Source: Nocardioides palaemonis (lineage in GTDB: Bacteria > Actinomycetota > Actinomycetes > Propionibacteriales > Nocardioidaceae). From it: DNA of 64,000 nt. Shown piece after piece: positions 32,701 through 40,383 of the stretch (the stretch's first letter is position 1; every line of letters starts with the position of its first letter). The position numbers and the translations under genes are program-made. The stretch covers positions 310,001-374,000 of the forward strand of contig NZ_JAGVQR010000003.1 in assembly GCF_018275325.1 (NCBI RefSeq). The letters are read 5' to 3'. The notes beneath the pieces are model-generated. The model ran no database searches, was not told the DNA's origin, and saw only the letters and a program-made list of their open reading frames with translations.

Positions 32701-35195
32701 GGGTCGACGAGTGCCCGGGCTGCCGCCCGCTTGCCGGCGAGGGTCGTCGCGGCGGTGATCGTCGGGTGCGTGCCGTAGGCGGCGACGAAGTTGACCAGCG
32801 ACTCCGGGTGCTTGAGGTGGTTGCCGAAGTCGGCCCAGCTCTCGTAGGGCGCCAGCGACGGGTCGTTGGTCCGGGCGTGGAGCTCGCGCCGGACCTCGTT
32901 GAGGCGCGGCACGCCCGCGTCCCGGGCACGGGCCATGTTGAGCGCCGCGAGGTCGAGCGGCAGGCCGAGCAGGTTGCTGCGCAGCGTCCTCGTCACGAAC
33001 TCGTCGATCTCGTTGCCGACCTGGTCGGCCGACCCCATCGCGATGGCGCCCGCCGCCTGCTCCGGCGTCCAGGGATGCGCCGGGTCGCCGCTGTCGAAGT
33101 ACATCGGCGGGTTGAGGAAGGCGTCGAGCAGGAACTCGTCGTGGTCCACGCCGTTGTAGCGGCGCGCCACCACGTCGTCGAGCATCGAGTGACCGAAGCG
33201 GTAGACCGCGTGGGCGAACTCGGCGTCGACGGCCGGGTCAACGTCCGGGGAGTAGACGTGGAACGGGTGGATCGCCGGGACCATCTTGCGCGCGAACTCC
33301 TCGAACACGAGGTGCTGGTACTCCATCTCGTTGACGAAGCGGGCGGCCTGGAAGAGGCGGTCGCCGTAGGACCAGGCGCGAGCCCCGGCGCCGGCCCCCT
33401 CGGGCGGCGCGGTGGTCGCGAACCCGGCGAGGAGCGACTCGTTGCCGGGCTGGTGGAGGGTCGCGTCGATGTCGGCGACGAGCCGGTCGTGCTCGGAGTG
33501 GAAGACCTGATGCACGAAGCTCAGCGCGATGTTCTCGTTGACGCGGCCGTCGCCGGCGATGAAGTGCGAGGCGAGCAGCTCGTCGTCGTACTCCCCCGGC
33601 GCGACCGGGTCGGTCGAGCTGCCGGCGGTGTCGTCGGCGTCCGGGACGGCCGGCACGGCCGGCGTGCCGGGGTTGTGGTCGGCGTCGACCGGCGACGGGT
33701 CAGCGGCGTGGGCGATGTCGGTGAGGAACGGCGTCTGGAAGTGGCGGACGCTGCTCGGCGGGCGCACGCCCCTGCCGCCGTCGGCGGTCGGGTCGCCCTC
33801 GACCAGACCGGACTCAGGGCAGTCGCCGCCGTTGGGCGTGCAGACGTACTGCGGGAAGCCACCGGCCGGACCGGGGACGAACTGGCCGTAGGGATCGGTG
33901 AGCAGCGCCGGGACGTCGAGCACGTCGGTGTCGACGAGCTGGAGGCCGAGCTCGCGCGCGGCCTGCTGCTTCGTCGACGCCCACGACGCCATGCCGGTAC
34001 GACCGTCGGGCGAGCCGGCGTAGGTCTCGCCGGCGCCGAGCCCGCCCAGCAGGCGACCGGTGGAGACCGGGTCGGTGTCGTCCGCTCCCTCGTCCACGCC
34101 GTCGGTGGTCGGGTCGTCGTGCAGCACGCCGTCGGGGCCGGGGTCGGTGAGCTCGTACTCGCGCAGGTAGACCTGGTGCGCGGCGTGGGAGGAGTAGGTC
34201 TGGCTCTGGTCCACCCACGGGCTGTCGGTGTTGTCGGCGTCCTGGACGTCGTCGGCCGTGCCCATCTGGCCGTCGGGCCCGGGCTGGTTCTTGGCGCGGG
34301 TGATCGCCATGAACTGCGGGCCGCTGCCGAGCTCGTCCCCGGTGCCCGCCTTGCCGTCGGGACCCAGCGTGCGCAGCGGGTCGTCGGCCGCGAGCGGGAC
34401 GAAGACGGTCGCGCCGCCCTTCACCGTCTGGTCGACCCCGTGGTCGAAGAACTGCCCGAAGAAGGTGAACGTCGAGTTGTAGGGCGGGGACAGGCCCACG
34501 TCGGTCGTGACGTTCGGGATGAACAGGGTGCCACCCGCCCCCACGCAGCCGTCGGGCGTGCCGTCGGGGTCGGCCTCGCTGGGGTCGCCCCCCGGCTGGC
34601 AGGGCACCACGCCGCTGTTGCCCTGCGTGCGGACCGGGTTGCCGGCGGCCGCCACGGCGGCCGGGTTGGTGGCGGTCTGGTCGACGACCAGGTTGCTCAC
34701 CAGCCGCGGCTGGGAGTCGTAGACCGACCCCGTCTTCTGGGCATAGCTGCTGGCGTCCTTGCCGGGACTCCCCGGGAAGAGCGCGCCGGCGTCGATGCCC
34801 TCGGCCTCGCGGAAGGTCGGGTCGACCAGGCGCGGGAACACCTGGTCGGCCGAGCCCCACCGGGAGCGTCCCGGGAACAGGTTGTTGCACGACCCGTCGA
34901 CGGTGCGCAGGCCGTAGGACGTGAGCCGGTCGGGGATCTGGTTCGGGCCGGAGCCCACGAGGGTGCCGCAGGGGTCGGCGGCGGTGAGCGTGTTGGCGTG
35001 CCGCTCCGAGATCCGGATCTGGCGCAGGATGAAGGTCAGGTCGCCCTTGCTCACGGTGAACCCGGCCCCGACCACGCCGGCGGCGCCGGCCGGTGGTGCG
35101 GCCGGCAGCAGCGCGCCGAGTGCCGCGACCACCGACAGGACGGCCAGGCACGCGGTCCGGCGGTACGTACGGGTGTGCTGCGGCGTGCGGTCCAT
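29760..35195 (-). CDS. Giant secreted animal-type haem peroxidase with RTX repeats, FN3 and Ig-like domains
   Basis: About 1811 residues from the ATG at 35195; a Sec signal peptide (RRTACLAVLSVVAALGALLPAAPPAGAAG) follows immediately. The peroxidase domain spans roughly residues 220-800. The distal motif FTFFGQFFDHGVDQT has His at about 252, VHQVFHSEHDRL is the conserved EHxR helix, and the proximal motif AVYRFGHSMLDDVV has His at about 669. Residues about 1030-1170 are glycine-aspartate nonapeptides of the haemolysin (RTX) type that bind calcium (GGEGNDRIEGNGGDDVALGGLGDD). An FN3 domain lies at about 1495-1595, then two Big_5 Ig-like repeats (VSTTPAASATGVSASAD and VVSSTPADGATGVGLG). Similar peroxidases with RTX repeats oxidise Mn(II) in some alphaproteobacteria. 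Divergent from a multicopper oxidase gene. Confidence 0.92.
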   Translation of the reverse strand: MDRTPQHTRTYRRTACLAVLSVVAALGALLPAAPPAGAAGVVGAGFTVSKGDLTFILRQIRISERHANTLTAADPCGTLVGSGPNQIPDRLTSYGLRTVDGSCNNLFPGRSRWGSADQVFPRLVDPTFREAEGIDAGALFPGSPGKDASSYAQKTGSVYDSQPRLVSNLVVDQTATNPAAVAAAGNPVRTQGNSGVVPCQPGGDPSEADPDGTPDGCVGAGGTLFIPNVTTDVGLSPPYNSTFTFFGQFFDHGVDQTVKGGATVFVPLAADDPLRTLGPDGKAGTGDELGSGPQFMAITRAKNQPGPDGQMGTADDVQDADNTDSPWVDQSQTYSSHAAHQVYLREYELTDPGPDGVLHDDPTTDGVDEGADDTDPVSTGRLLGGLGAGETYAGSPDGRTGMASWASTKQQAARELGLQLVDTDVLDVPALLTDPYGQFVPGPAGGFPQYVCTPNGGDCPESGLVEGDPTADGGRGVRPPSSVRHFQTPFLTDIAHAADPSPVDADHNPGTPAVPAVPDADDTAGSSTDPVAPGEYDDELLASHFIAGDGRVNENIALSFVHQVFHSEHDRLVADIDATLHQPGNESLLAGFATTAPPEGAGAGARAWSYGDRLFQAARFVNEMEYQHLVFEEFARKMVPAIHPFHVYSPDVDPAVDAEFAHAVYRFGHSMLDDVVARRYNGVDHDEFLLDAFLNPPMYFDSGDPAHPWTPEQAAGAIAMGSADQVGNEIDEFVTRTLRSNLLGLPLDLAALNMARARDAGVPRLNEVRRELHARTNDPSLAPYESWADFGNHLKHPESLVNFVAAYGTHPTITAATTLAGKRAAARALVDPQPGDTPPADAASFMFSTDSTQLTACQEPDAGCGDWSSTAAGRSATGVDDVDLWVGGLAEVTNLFGGLLGSTFTYVFQTQMEKLQDNDRLYYLARTPGLNLRTQLEGNSFTEIIQRNTDGTSALKADAFGTADCHFLLEHLAGTAAGFAQSGSTVADDPATPDCKENLLLVRNPDGTIAYRTRNTVDPSGINGQSVYEGTPGVDRVNGGNDNDTFWGGEGNDRIEGNGGDDVALGGLGDDIITDLDGADMHRGGPGDDAIDSGPGDDLAFAGDGQDVVNGGLNDNETFGGEGDDFIIAGNGADAVFGDGGNDWIQGGNGQDLLMGDHGAPFFDDPGEPQPGHDVFVGQPGENDYDAEGGDDIMSQNAAIDRNAGAGGFDWATHQYDTVGADDDMLINQVLAGQPLPVVVNRDRWAEMEANSGSALDDVIRGDDEFPAAVQGGGFTGCDALDAAGLARIPGLDAIVPPLSDLDVAAVTLPGGGGVPARLTGADLGAGAFTGSCPLEGDIWGDGNILVGGAGSDTLEGRGGNDVIDGDRALEVRISVLDGPASNPASAEIGSTDLLEHQALTGTFGAGTAGRTLQQAVFAGLVDPGNLRIGRRIVVPASPGAVDTAVFSSVRSDYTIVPNANGSITVADNRTAARNDGTDTVRNVEQLRFSDRTVQLTTPPSPTGVTAVAGNASATVSWTDPASTSLFPVSEHRIQVVVGGSVQRTVGQITGGARSAVVSGLTNGTTYTFRVISVNAVGESAPSAESGPVVPANPLPRLVSTTPAASATGVSASADQVGVFDRSVSSPSWTSAVQLRNTATGALVGRVVTYIDATRTVTVNPNANLAAGTTYTLTFLGTGANAIRDAAGNLLPTTSITFTTASDATPPVVVSSTPADGATGVGLGANTVVNLSERVVGASTSTVVLTNVASGATVSSAVTVNTAGTRITVNPVPSLTRNTLYRVTLTGGAGAIRDALGNPLATTTITFRTRP

Positions 35196-35259
35196 GGTGT
35201 GCCCCGTCGGATGGCTCGCCCCGGGCAGGCGTGCGAGGGGGTCAGGGTGCGCCGGCACT

Positions 35260-35302
35260 CCTTGGGCCGGCCTTGGGCCGGCCCCAAGGGGCGCCCAAGG
35301 GG
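35260..35302. promoter_or_regulatory. Four-copy CCTTGGG motif in the divergent peroxidase/oxidase promoter gap
   Basis: CCTTGGGCCGG occurs twice in tandem (35260-35270 and 35271-35281) and is followed by two inverted copies, CCCCAAGGGG and CCCAAGGGG, up to 35302. The site lies in the 174-base gap between the peroxidase and multicopper oxidase starts. A direct-plus-inverted arrangement there suggests a regulator-binding region; no factor can be named. Confidence 0.5.
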
Positions 35303-35369
35303 TCCACCCGCACGATGCGGATGTCGCGCAGGGGACGCGCGAGCAGCGAGACGAAGGGGTGGTGGGGTC

Positions 35370-36947
35370 GTGGAGCTCAACCGACGCGACATGATCAAGC
35401 TCTCGGCGCTGGGGGGCGCAGCGCTCGCGCTGCCGCTCCAGCGGGCGCTGGCCGCGCCGCTGGTGCTGTCCAACCGGATCGCCGAGAGCGCGCTGCCCAC
35501 GCCGTTCACGCTGCCGTTCCGGATCCCGCCGACCATCCTGCCCACCCGGTCGGACGCCACGACCGACTACTACCGCGTCGAGATGCGGCCCACGACCGTC
35601 GAGATGATCCCGGGCCTGCAGACCCCGATGTGGGGCTACAACGGCTCGGTGCCCGGCCCCACGTTCCACGTCGAGCGCGGGCGCCAGGTCGTCGTGCGCC
35701 ACCTCAACAACCTGCCGACCATCCACCCGCAGCTCGGCTACACCCCGTGGACGTCGGTGCACCTGCACGGCTCCGCCTCGCTGCCGGAGTACGACGGCTA
35801 CGCCAGCGACATCACCAACCCGGGCTTCTGGAAGGACTACCGGTACCCGAACTGGCAGCCCTCGCGGACCCTCTGGTACCACGACCACGGCCTGCACCAC
35901 ACGGCCGAGAACGTCTACATGGGCCTGGCCGGCATGTACCAGCTCCACGACAGCCTGGAGCGATCGCTGAAGATCCCGACCGGCGCCTACGACGTGCCGC
36001 TGATCGTGACCGACGCGATGTTCAACGCCGACGGGTCGCTGCTGTTCGACAACTCCGACGAGAAGGGTTTCTACGGCGACGTGATCGCCGTCAACGGGGT
36101 GCCGTGGCCGGTGATGCGGGTCGCGCGCCGCAAGTACCGCTTCCGCATCCTCAACGCCTCGGTCTCCCGCTCCTACGCGTGGTACCTCGACAACGGCGCG
36201 TCGATGTCGGTGATCGCCACCGACGCCGGGCTGGTGCCCGCCCCGCAGAAGGTCACGTCGTTCCGGCACGGGATGGCCGAGCGCTACGAGGTGGTGATCG
36301 ACTTCGCCAAGTACGCCCCCGGCACCCGCTTCGCGCTGCGCAACCGCTCGCCGAAGAACAACACCACCTACACCCACACCGACAAGGTGATGATGTTCGA
36401 GGTCACCGACGACGCCTTCTCCAAGACCAGCAACGCGCTGCCCGCCCAGCTCTACCCCGCCCAGCCCACGATGGCGCTGGCGGAGAGCCAGGCGGTCCGC
36501 ACCCGCACCTTCGACCTGGTGCGCACCAACAGCAAGTGGACGATCAACGGCACCACCTGGGACGACGTCGTGGCCAGCGACTTCGCGAAGGTCCTCGCCG
36601 ACCCGCTGCGCGACGACGTGGAGATCTGGGAGATCCGCAACACCTCGGGCGGCTGGCACCACCCGCTGCACATCCACTTCATCGACTTCAAGGTGCTCTC
36701 CCGCAACGGCAAGCCGCCGCTGGCGCACGAGAAGGGCGCCAAGGACGTGGTGTTCGTCGGCGAGAACGAGACCGTGCGCCTGCTGATCCGCTTCGACTCG
36801 GGCGAGGGGAAGTACATGATGCACTGCCACAACCTGGTCCACGAGGACCACGACATGATGGCGCAGTTCGAGATCCGCAACCCGCTCTCGCCGGGCAACG
36901 ACCCGCTCGGCGACCCGTGCCACCCGCTGCCCGAGTGGGACCTGTGA
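35370..36947 (+). CDS. Tat-exported multicopper oxidase
   Basis: Protein of 525 residues from a GTG at 35370 (VELNRRDMIKLSALGGAALALPL), a twin-arginine signal. The copper ligands are complete: HLHGS (His 131/133), WYHDHGLH (171/173), WHHPLHIHF (431/434/436) and MHCHNLVHEDHDMM (485-496), so types 1, 2 and 3 sites are all present with a Met axial ligand. Domain layout is that of CotA/bilirubin-oxidase-like three-domain enzymes. It would act outside the membrane on phenolics or metal ions. One base separates its stop from the next gene. Confidence 0.93.
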   Translation: MELNRRDMIKLSALGGAALALPLQRALAAPLVLSNRIAESALPTPFTLPFRIPPTILPTRSDATTDYYRVEMRPTTVEMIPGLQTPMWGYNGSVPGPTFHVERGRQVVVRHLNNLPTIHPQLGYTPWTSVHLHGSASLPEYDGYASDITNPGFWKDYRYPNWQPSRTLWYHDHGLHHTAENVYMGLAGMYQLHDSLERSLKIPTGAYDVPLIVTDAMFNADGSLLFDNSDEKGFYGDVIAVNGVPWPVMRVARRKYRFRILNASVSRSYAWYLDNGASMSVIATDAGLVPAPQKVTSFRHGMAERYEVVIDFAKYAPGTRFALRNRSPKNNTTYTHTDKVMMFEVTDDAFSKTSNALPAQLYPAQPTMALAESQAVRTRTFDLVRTNSKWTINGTTWDDVVASDFAKVLADPLRDDVEIWEIRNTSGGWHHPLHIHFIDFKVLSRNGKPPLAHEKGAKDVVFVGENETVRLLIRFDSGEGKYMMHCHNLVHEDHDMMAQFEIRNPLSPGNDPLGDPCHPLPEWDL

Positions 36948-36948
36948 C

Positions 36949-37506
36949 ATGACCGCCGTCCTGCACCCGACCGAGCCGGATGCGGGGGTCGACGAGCTCG
37001 ACCCCCGCGGCGTGGCCGTGCCGGTCGCGATGGCGTGGAGCGCGGCCGCGGGCCTGATCCACCTGCTCGTCGCGCCCGCCCACCTCGCCGAGGCGTGGTG
37101 GCTCGGGACGGCGTTCGTCGTGGTCGGCGTGGCCCAGGTCGCGCTGGCCGTGCTGCTGCGGTGGGTCCTGCCGGTGTGGCTCACCGTGCTGGCCGTGGCC
37201 GGCAACACGGTCGTCGTCGCGGCCTACGTCGCGACCCGGACCGTCGACCTCTGGTTCATGCCGGCGCACGGGCCGGGTCACGAGGTCGACCACCTGCCGG
37301 TCGCCGGCGGTCGCGGCAACGGGATCCCGATCTACCCCGGCGACCGGATCGAGGCGGTCGGCCCGCTCGACCTCACCTGCCTCGTCGCCGAGCTCGTGCT
37401 GGTCGCGATGCTGCTCGTGGTGCTGCCCGCGCGGGTGCGCTCCCGGGTCGGGACGGCGCTGGCGGCGACCGCCGTCCTCGGTGCGGCCGCCGTCGCCCTC
37501 GTGTGA
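36949..37506 (+). CDS. Membrane protein of unknown function linked to the multicopper oxidase
   Basis: Protein of 185 residues with about five hydrophobic segments: AMAWSAAAGLIHLLVAPAHL, TAFVVVGVAQVALAVLLRWV, WLTVLAVAGNTVVVAAYVA, LTCLVAELVLVAMLLVVL and ALAATAVLGAAAVALV. A His/Gly loop (MPAHGPGHEVDHLPVAGG) lies between helices 3 and 4 on what could be the outer side and may bind metal. It begins one base after the oxidase stop, so is cotranscribed. I do not recognise a named family. Confidence 0.75.
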   Translation: MTAVLHPTEPDAGVDELDPRGVAVPVAMAWSAAAGLIHLLVAPAHLAEAWWLGTAFVVVGVAQVALAVLLRWVLPVWLTVLAVAGNTVVVAAYVATRTVDLWFMPAHGPGHEVDHLPVAGGRGNGIPIYPGDRIEAVGPLDLTCLVAELVLVAMLLVVLPARVRSRVGTALAATAVLGAAAVALV

Positions 37507-37521
37507 GGCCTCGCGGGAGGG

Positions 37522-38544
37522 TCAGCGCCAGCCGAGGTCCGGCGCCACCTGGGTGAGCACCGTCTCCAGCACGTGCGCGTTGTAGTCCACGCCGAGCTGG
37601 TTGGGCACGGTGAGCAGCAGCGTGTCGGCCGCCGCCACCGCCTCGTCGTCGGCGAGCTCCTTGACCAGCACGTCGGGCTCCGCGGCGTACGTCCGGCCGA
37701 AGACGGCCCGCAGGTCGGCCTCGATCTGGCCGAACTGGTCGGTGCTCGCACCCTCGCGGCCGAAGTACATCCGGTCGAGGTCGGTGGTGATCGGCATGAT
37801 CGACCGGCTCACCGAGACCCGCGGCTCGCCCGCGTGACCGGCGTCCTGCCACGCCTGCCGGAACACCTCGATCTGCTTGCGCTGCTGGACGTGGAACGGC
37901 TCGCCGGTCTCGTCCTTCTTCAGCGTCGAGCTCATCAGGTGCATCCCCTGCGCCGCGGCCCAACGGGCCGTGTCGTCCGAGGCCGCGCCCCACCAGATCC
38001 GCTCGCGGAGACCCTCGGAGTGGGGCTCCACGCGCAGCAGGCCGGGCGGGTTCGGGAACATCGGGCGCGGGTTCGGCTGGGCGAACCCCTCGCCCTTCAG
38101 CACCTGGAGGAACACCTCGGTGTGGCGACGGGCCATGTCGGCCTGGTCCTCGCCCTCGGCCGGGGCGTAGCCGAAGTAGCGCCAGCCGTCGATCACCTGC
38201 TCCGGTGATCCACGGCTGATGCCGAGCTGGAGCCGGCCGCCCGAGATCAGGTCGGCGGAGCCGGCGTCCTCGGCCATGTAGAGCGGGTTCTCGTAGCGCA
38301 TGTCGATCACGCCGGTGCCGATCTCGATCCGGCTGGTGCGCGCGCCCACGGCGGCGAGCAGCGGGAACGGCGAGGCGAGCTGGCGGGCGAAGTGGTGGAC
38401 GCGGAAGTACGCCCCGTCCGCGCCGAGCTCCTCGGCCGCGACCGCGAGGTCGATCGACTGCAGGAGCGTGTCGGAGGCGCTGCGCACGGCCGACTGCGGG
38501 GAGTCGGTCCAGTGGCCGAAGTTGAGGAACCCGATCTTCTTCAT
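37522..38544 (-). CDS. LLM class flavin-dependent oxidoreductase
   Basis: Luciferase-like enzyme of 340 residues from the ATG at 38544 (MKKIGFLNFGHWTDSPQSAVRSASDTLLQSIDLAVAAEELG). Family blocks DGAYFRVHHFARQLASPFPLLAAVGARTSRIEIGTGVIDMRYENPLYMAEDAGSADL and GRLQLGISRGSPEQVIDG are present. It probably binds FMN and works on a small organic substrate. It lies 14 bases after the CDF gene on the same strand. Confidence 0.88.
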   Translation of the reverse strand: MKKIGFLNFGHWTDSPQSAVRSASDTLLQSIDLAVAAEELGADGAYFRVHHFARQLASPFPLLAAVGARTSRIEIGTGVIDMRYENPLYMAEDAGSADLISGGRLQLGISRGSPEQVIDGWRYFGYAPAEGEDQADMARRHTEVFLQVLKGEGFAQPNPRPMFPNPPGLLRVEPHSEGLRERIWWGAASDDTARWAAAQGMHLMSSTLKKDETGEPFHVQQRKQIEVFRQAWQDAGHAGEPRVSVSRSIMPITTDLDRMYFGREGASTDQFGQIEADLRAVFGRTYAAEPDVLVKELADDEAVAAADTLLLTVPNQLGVDYNAHVLETVLTQVAPDLGWR

Positions 38545-38558
38545 GACTGGTTCAACGC

Positions 38559-39497
38559 TCAACCACCCGCGTTGTTCCCGTGCTCGTTCCCGATCCGGGG
38601 CTCCCGCCCCGGTGCGGCCAGCGAGAGGACCGCCCGGGCGATCCCCTCGCGCTGCTCGAGGTGGTCCTCGAGGCGCTGCAGCTCCTCGGCCGCCTCGCTC
38701 TCCGGGTCGTCGCCCACGAGGTCGACCGATCCGACGAGGAAGACCTTGCCGGGACCGACGTACTCGAGGTGCAGGGTGCTCACGGTCTCGACCTCCGGGC
38801 GCTCGCGCAGCCACTCCAGCACGGTGTCGTACGCGCGCGGGTCGGCGATCTGGCCCACGAGGAACGCCATGTTGCGGCGCAGCAGGTAGATCGCGACGAA
38901 GCCGAGCAGGACGCCGACGAGGATCGAGCCGATCGCGTCCCAGACCGGCTGCCCGGTGGCCTGGTGCAGGCCGAGGCCGGCGACCGCGATCAGGATGCCG
39001 ACGAGGGCCGCGGCGTCCTCGAAGAAGACCGCCCGCAGGGTCGGGTTCGAGGTGATGTCGAGGAACTTCGCCCGGCTCACCTCGGCGCGGCGAGCGCCGC
39101 GACGCACCTCACGACGGGCCTGGGCGAACGACGTGCCCTCGAGCACGAACGCCACTGCGAGCACGACGTAGGCCCAGAGGTAGTCGGCCTCCTCCTCCGC
39201 GGCGCCGAGCGACTGCACGCCGTGGATGACCGAGACCGCCGCGCCGACCGCGAAGAGGCCGAAGGCGGCGATCATCGACCATACGTAGGCCTCGCGGCCG
39301 AAGCCCAGCGGGTGGGTCCGGTCGGCGGGCTTCTCGGCACGTCGCTCGGCGATCAGCAGGAACACCTCGTTGCCGGCGTCGGCCCACGAGTGGGCCGCCT
39401 CGGCGACCATCGACGCCGACCCGGTCAGCGCGGCGACGATGCTCTTCAGGACGGCGATGGCCACGTTGGCGGCCAGCGCGATGACGACGGTCAGCAC
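38559..39497 (-). CDS. Cation diffusion facilitator (CDF) efflux protein
   Basis: Protein of 312 residues from a GTG at 39497. The first metal site on helix II is HSWADAGNE (HxxxD, the zinc-type pattern; manganese exporters of the family carry DxxxD), and helix V reads FEDAAALVGILIA with the ED of this subgroup. The C-terminal cytoplasmic dimer domain (RPEVETVSTLHLEYVGPGKVFLVGSVDLV) is complete. It pumps divalent metal out of the cell by proton exchange; metal likely Zn or Fe/Co by motif. Confidence 0.9.
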   Translation of the reverse strand: MLTVVIALAANVAIAVLKSIVAALTGSASMVAEAAHSWADAGNEVFLLIAERRAEKPADRTHPLGFGREAYVWSMIAAFGLFAVGAAVSVIHGVQSLGAAEEEADYLWAYVVLAVAFVLEGTSFAQARREVRRGARRAEVSRAKFLDITSNPTLRAVFFEDAAALVGILIAVAGLGLHQATGQPVWDAIGSILVGVLLGFVAIYLLRRNMAFLVGQIADPRAYDTVLEWLRERPEVETVSTLHLEYVGPGKVFLVGSVDLVGDDPESEAAEELQRLEDHLEQREGIARAVLSLAAPGREPRIGNEHGNNAGG

Positions 39498-39543
39498 GGG
39501 AGCCAGCGTGCCGCACCCGGGGGGTCCCCGGCAGCCCCCGTCG

Positions 39544-39638
39544 GGGTAGTCCAGTGGCGAACGGCTGTCCCGCCGCGGTAGTCCAGTGGCGAAACGCTGT
39601 CCGGAGGCCGATGTCGCGACGGTCCGCCACTGGACTAC
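39544..39638. repeat. GTAGTCCAGTGGCG repeat: two direct copies and one inverted
   Basis: GTAGTCCAGTGGCGAACGGCTGTCC (39546-39570) and GTAGTCCAGTGGCGAAACGC..CTGTCC (39578-39602) are tandem near-copies, and CGCCACTGGACTAC (39625-39638) is their reverse complement. The block fills the 180-base gap between the CDF and GntR genes. Confidence 0.7.
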
Positions 39639-39665
39639 CCCTTGACCAGCCGGCGCTCAGCGATG

Positions 39666-39679
39666 TGCAATATATTGCA
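39666..39679. promoter_or_regulatory. Palindrome TGCAATATATTGCA, likely GntR operator
   Basis: A perfect 14-bp AT-rich palindrome, unusual in this GC-rich DNA, whose last base is the first base of the GntR start codon at 39679. TGCAAT/ATTGCA arms fit FadR-subfamily GntR sites. Binding here would block the regulator and the ACC deaminase gene behind it, giving autoregulation. Confidence 0.75.
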
Positions 39680-40383
39680 TGCCGGTACCCGCGCCTGCCC
39701 CGAGCATCCGACCCGCGCTGCTGCGCTACACCGTCCACGACCGGCTGCGCGACGCCATCGTCGACGGCACGCTCGCCCCCGGCGAGGTGCTCCGGGACAC
39801 GGAGCTGGCGAGCTGGCTCGGGGTCAGCCGGACGCCCGTGCGCGAGGCGCTGCTGCGCCTCGCCGACGCCGGGCTCGTACGCACGGCTCCCGGCAGGTCC
39901 ACGGTCGTCGCCGAGATCGACCCGGAGGAGGTCCGCGACGCCCAGGCCGTGGTCGCGGGCATGCACCGCCTCGCCGTCGCCGAGGCCGTCGAGCGGATGA
40001 CCGGGGCCGACCTCGACCTGATGCGCGCGGCCAACGAGCGCTTCGCCGCCGCGGTCGCGGCGGGCGACACCGACGCGGCGCTGACCGCCGACGACGACTT
40101 CCACGCCGTGCCGGTCGCGGCCTGCGGCAACCGCGCCGTCGCCGCGGTGCTCGACCAGTTCAGCCCGGTCGTGCGCCGCCTCGAGCGGCTGCGGTTCGCC
40201 TCCGCGGAGGCCGTGGAGTCCGTCGGGCTGCACGACCGCCTGCTCGACGCCTGCGCCCGCGGCGACGCGACGGCGGCTGCCGAGGTGTCGTTCCGGACCT
40301 GGCAGAACCTCGCCGACCTCATCCCCGACCCCGAGACCGACCCCGAGACCGACCCCGAGACCGATCCGCAGGAGACCCCGTGA
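39679..40383 (+). CDS. GntR family transcriptional regulator
   Basis: FadR/VanR-type regulator of 234 residues. Winged helix-turn-helix: [45 protein letters not shown], followed by an FCD ligand domain. The C-terminus ends with a [18 protein letters not shown] repeat, encoded by near-identical 12-base units, probably a recent expansion. Its stop overlaps the ACC deaminase start (GTGA), so the two form one operon. Confidence 0.9.
   Translation: MPVPAPAPSIRPALLRYTVHDRLRDAIVDGTLAPGEVLRDTELASWLGVSRTPVREALLRLADAGLVRTAPGRSTVVAEIDPEEVRDAQAVVAGMHRLAVAEAVERMTGADLDLMRAANERFAAAVAAGDTDAALTADDDFHAVPVAACGNRAVAAVLDQFSPVVRRLERLRFASAEAVESVGLHDRLLDACARGDATAAAEVSFRTWQNLADLIPDPETDPETDPETDPQETP

Noticed and set aside
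29745..35369. Long plus-strand reading frames opposite the peroxidase gene, including one that would extend the multicopper oxidase upstream by more than 1100 residues
   Set aside because: High GC keeps the opposite frame open. Composition is Val/Arg/Gly/Asp/Glu-heavy with no domain content, and the oxidase signal peptide fixes its start at 35370.
40320..40380. Tandem 12-base repeat (DPETDPET...) as a CRISPR-like or mobile repeat
   Set aside because: It is a simple in-frame coding expansion at the GntR C-terminus, with no spacers.
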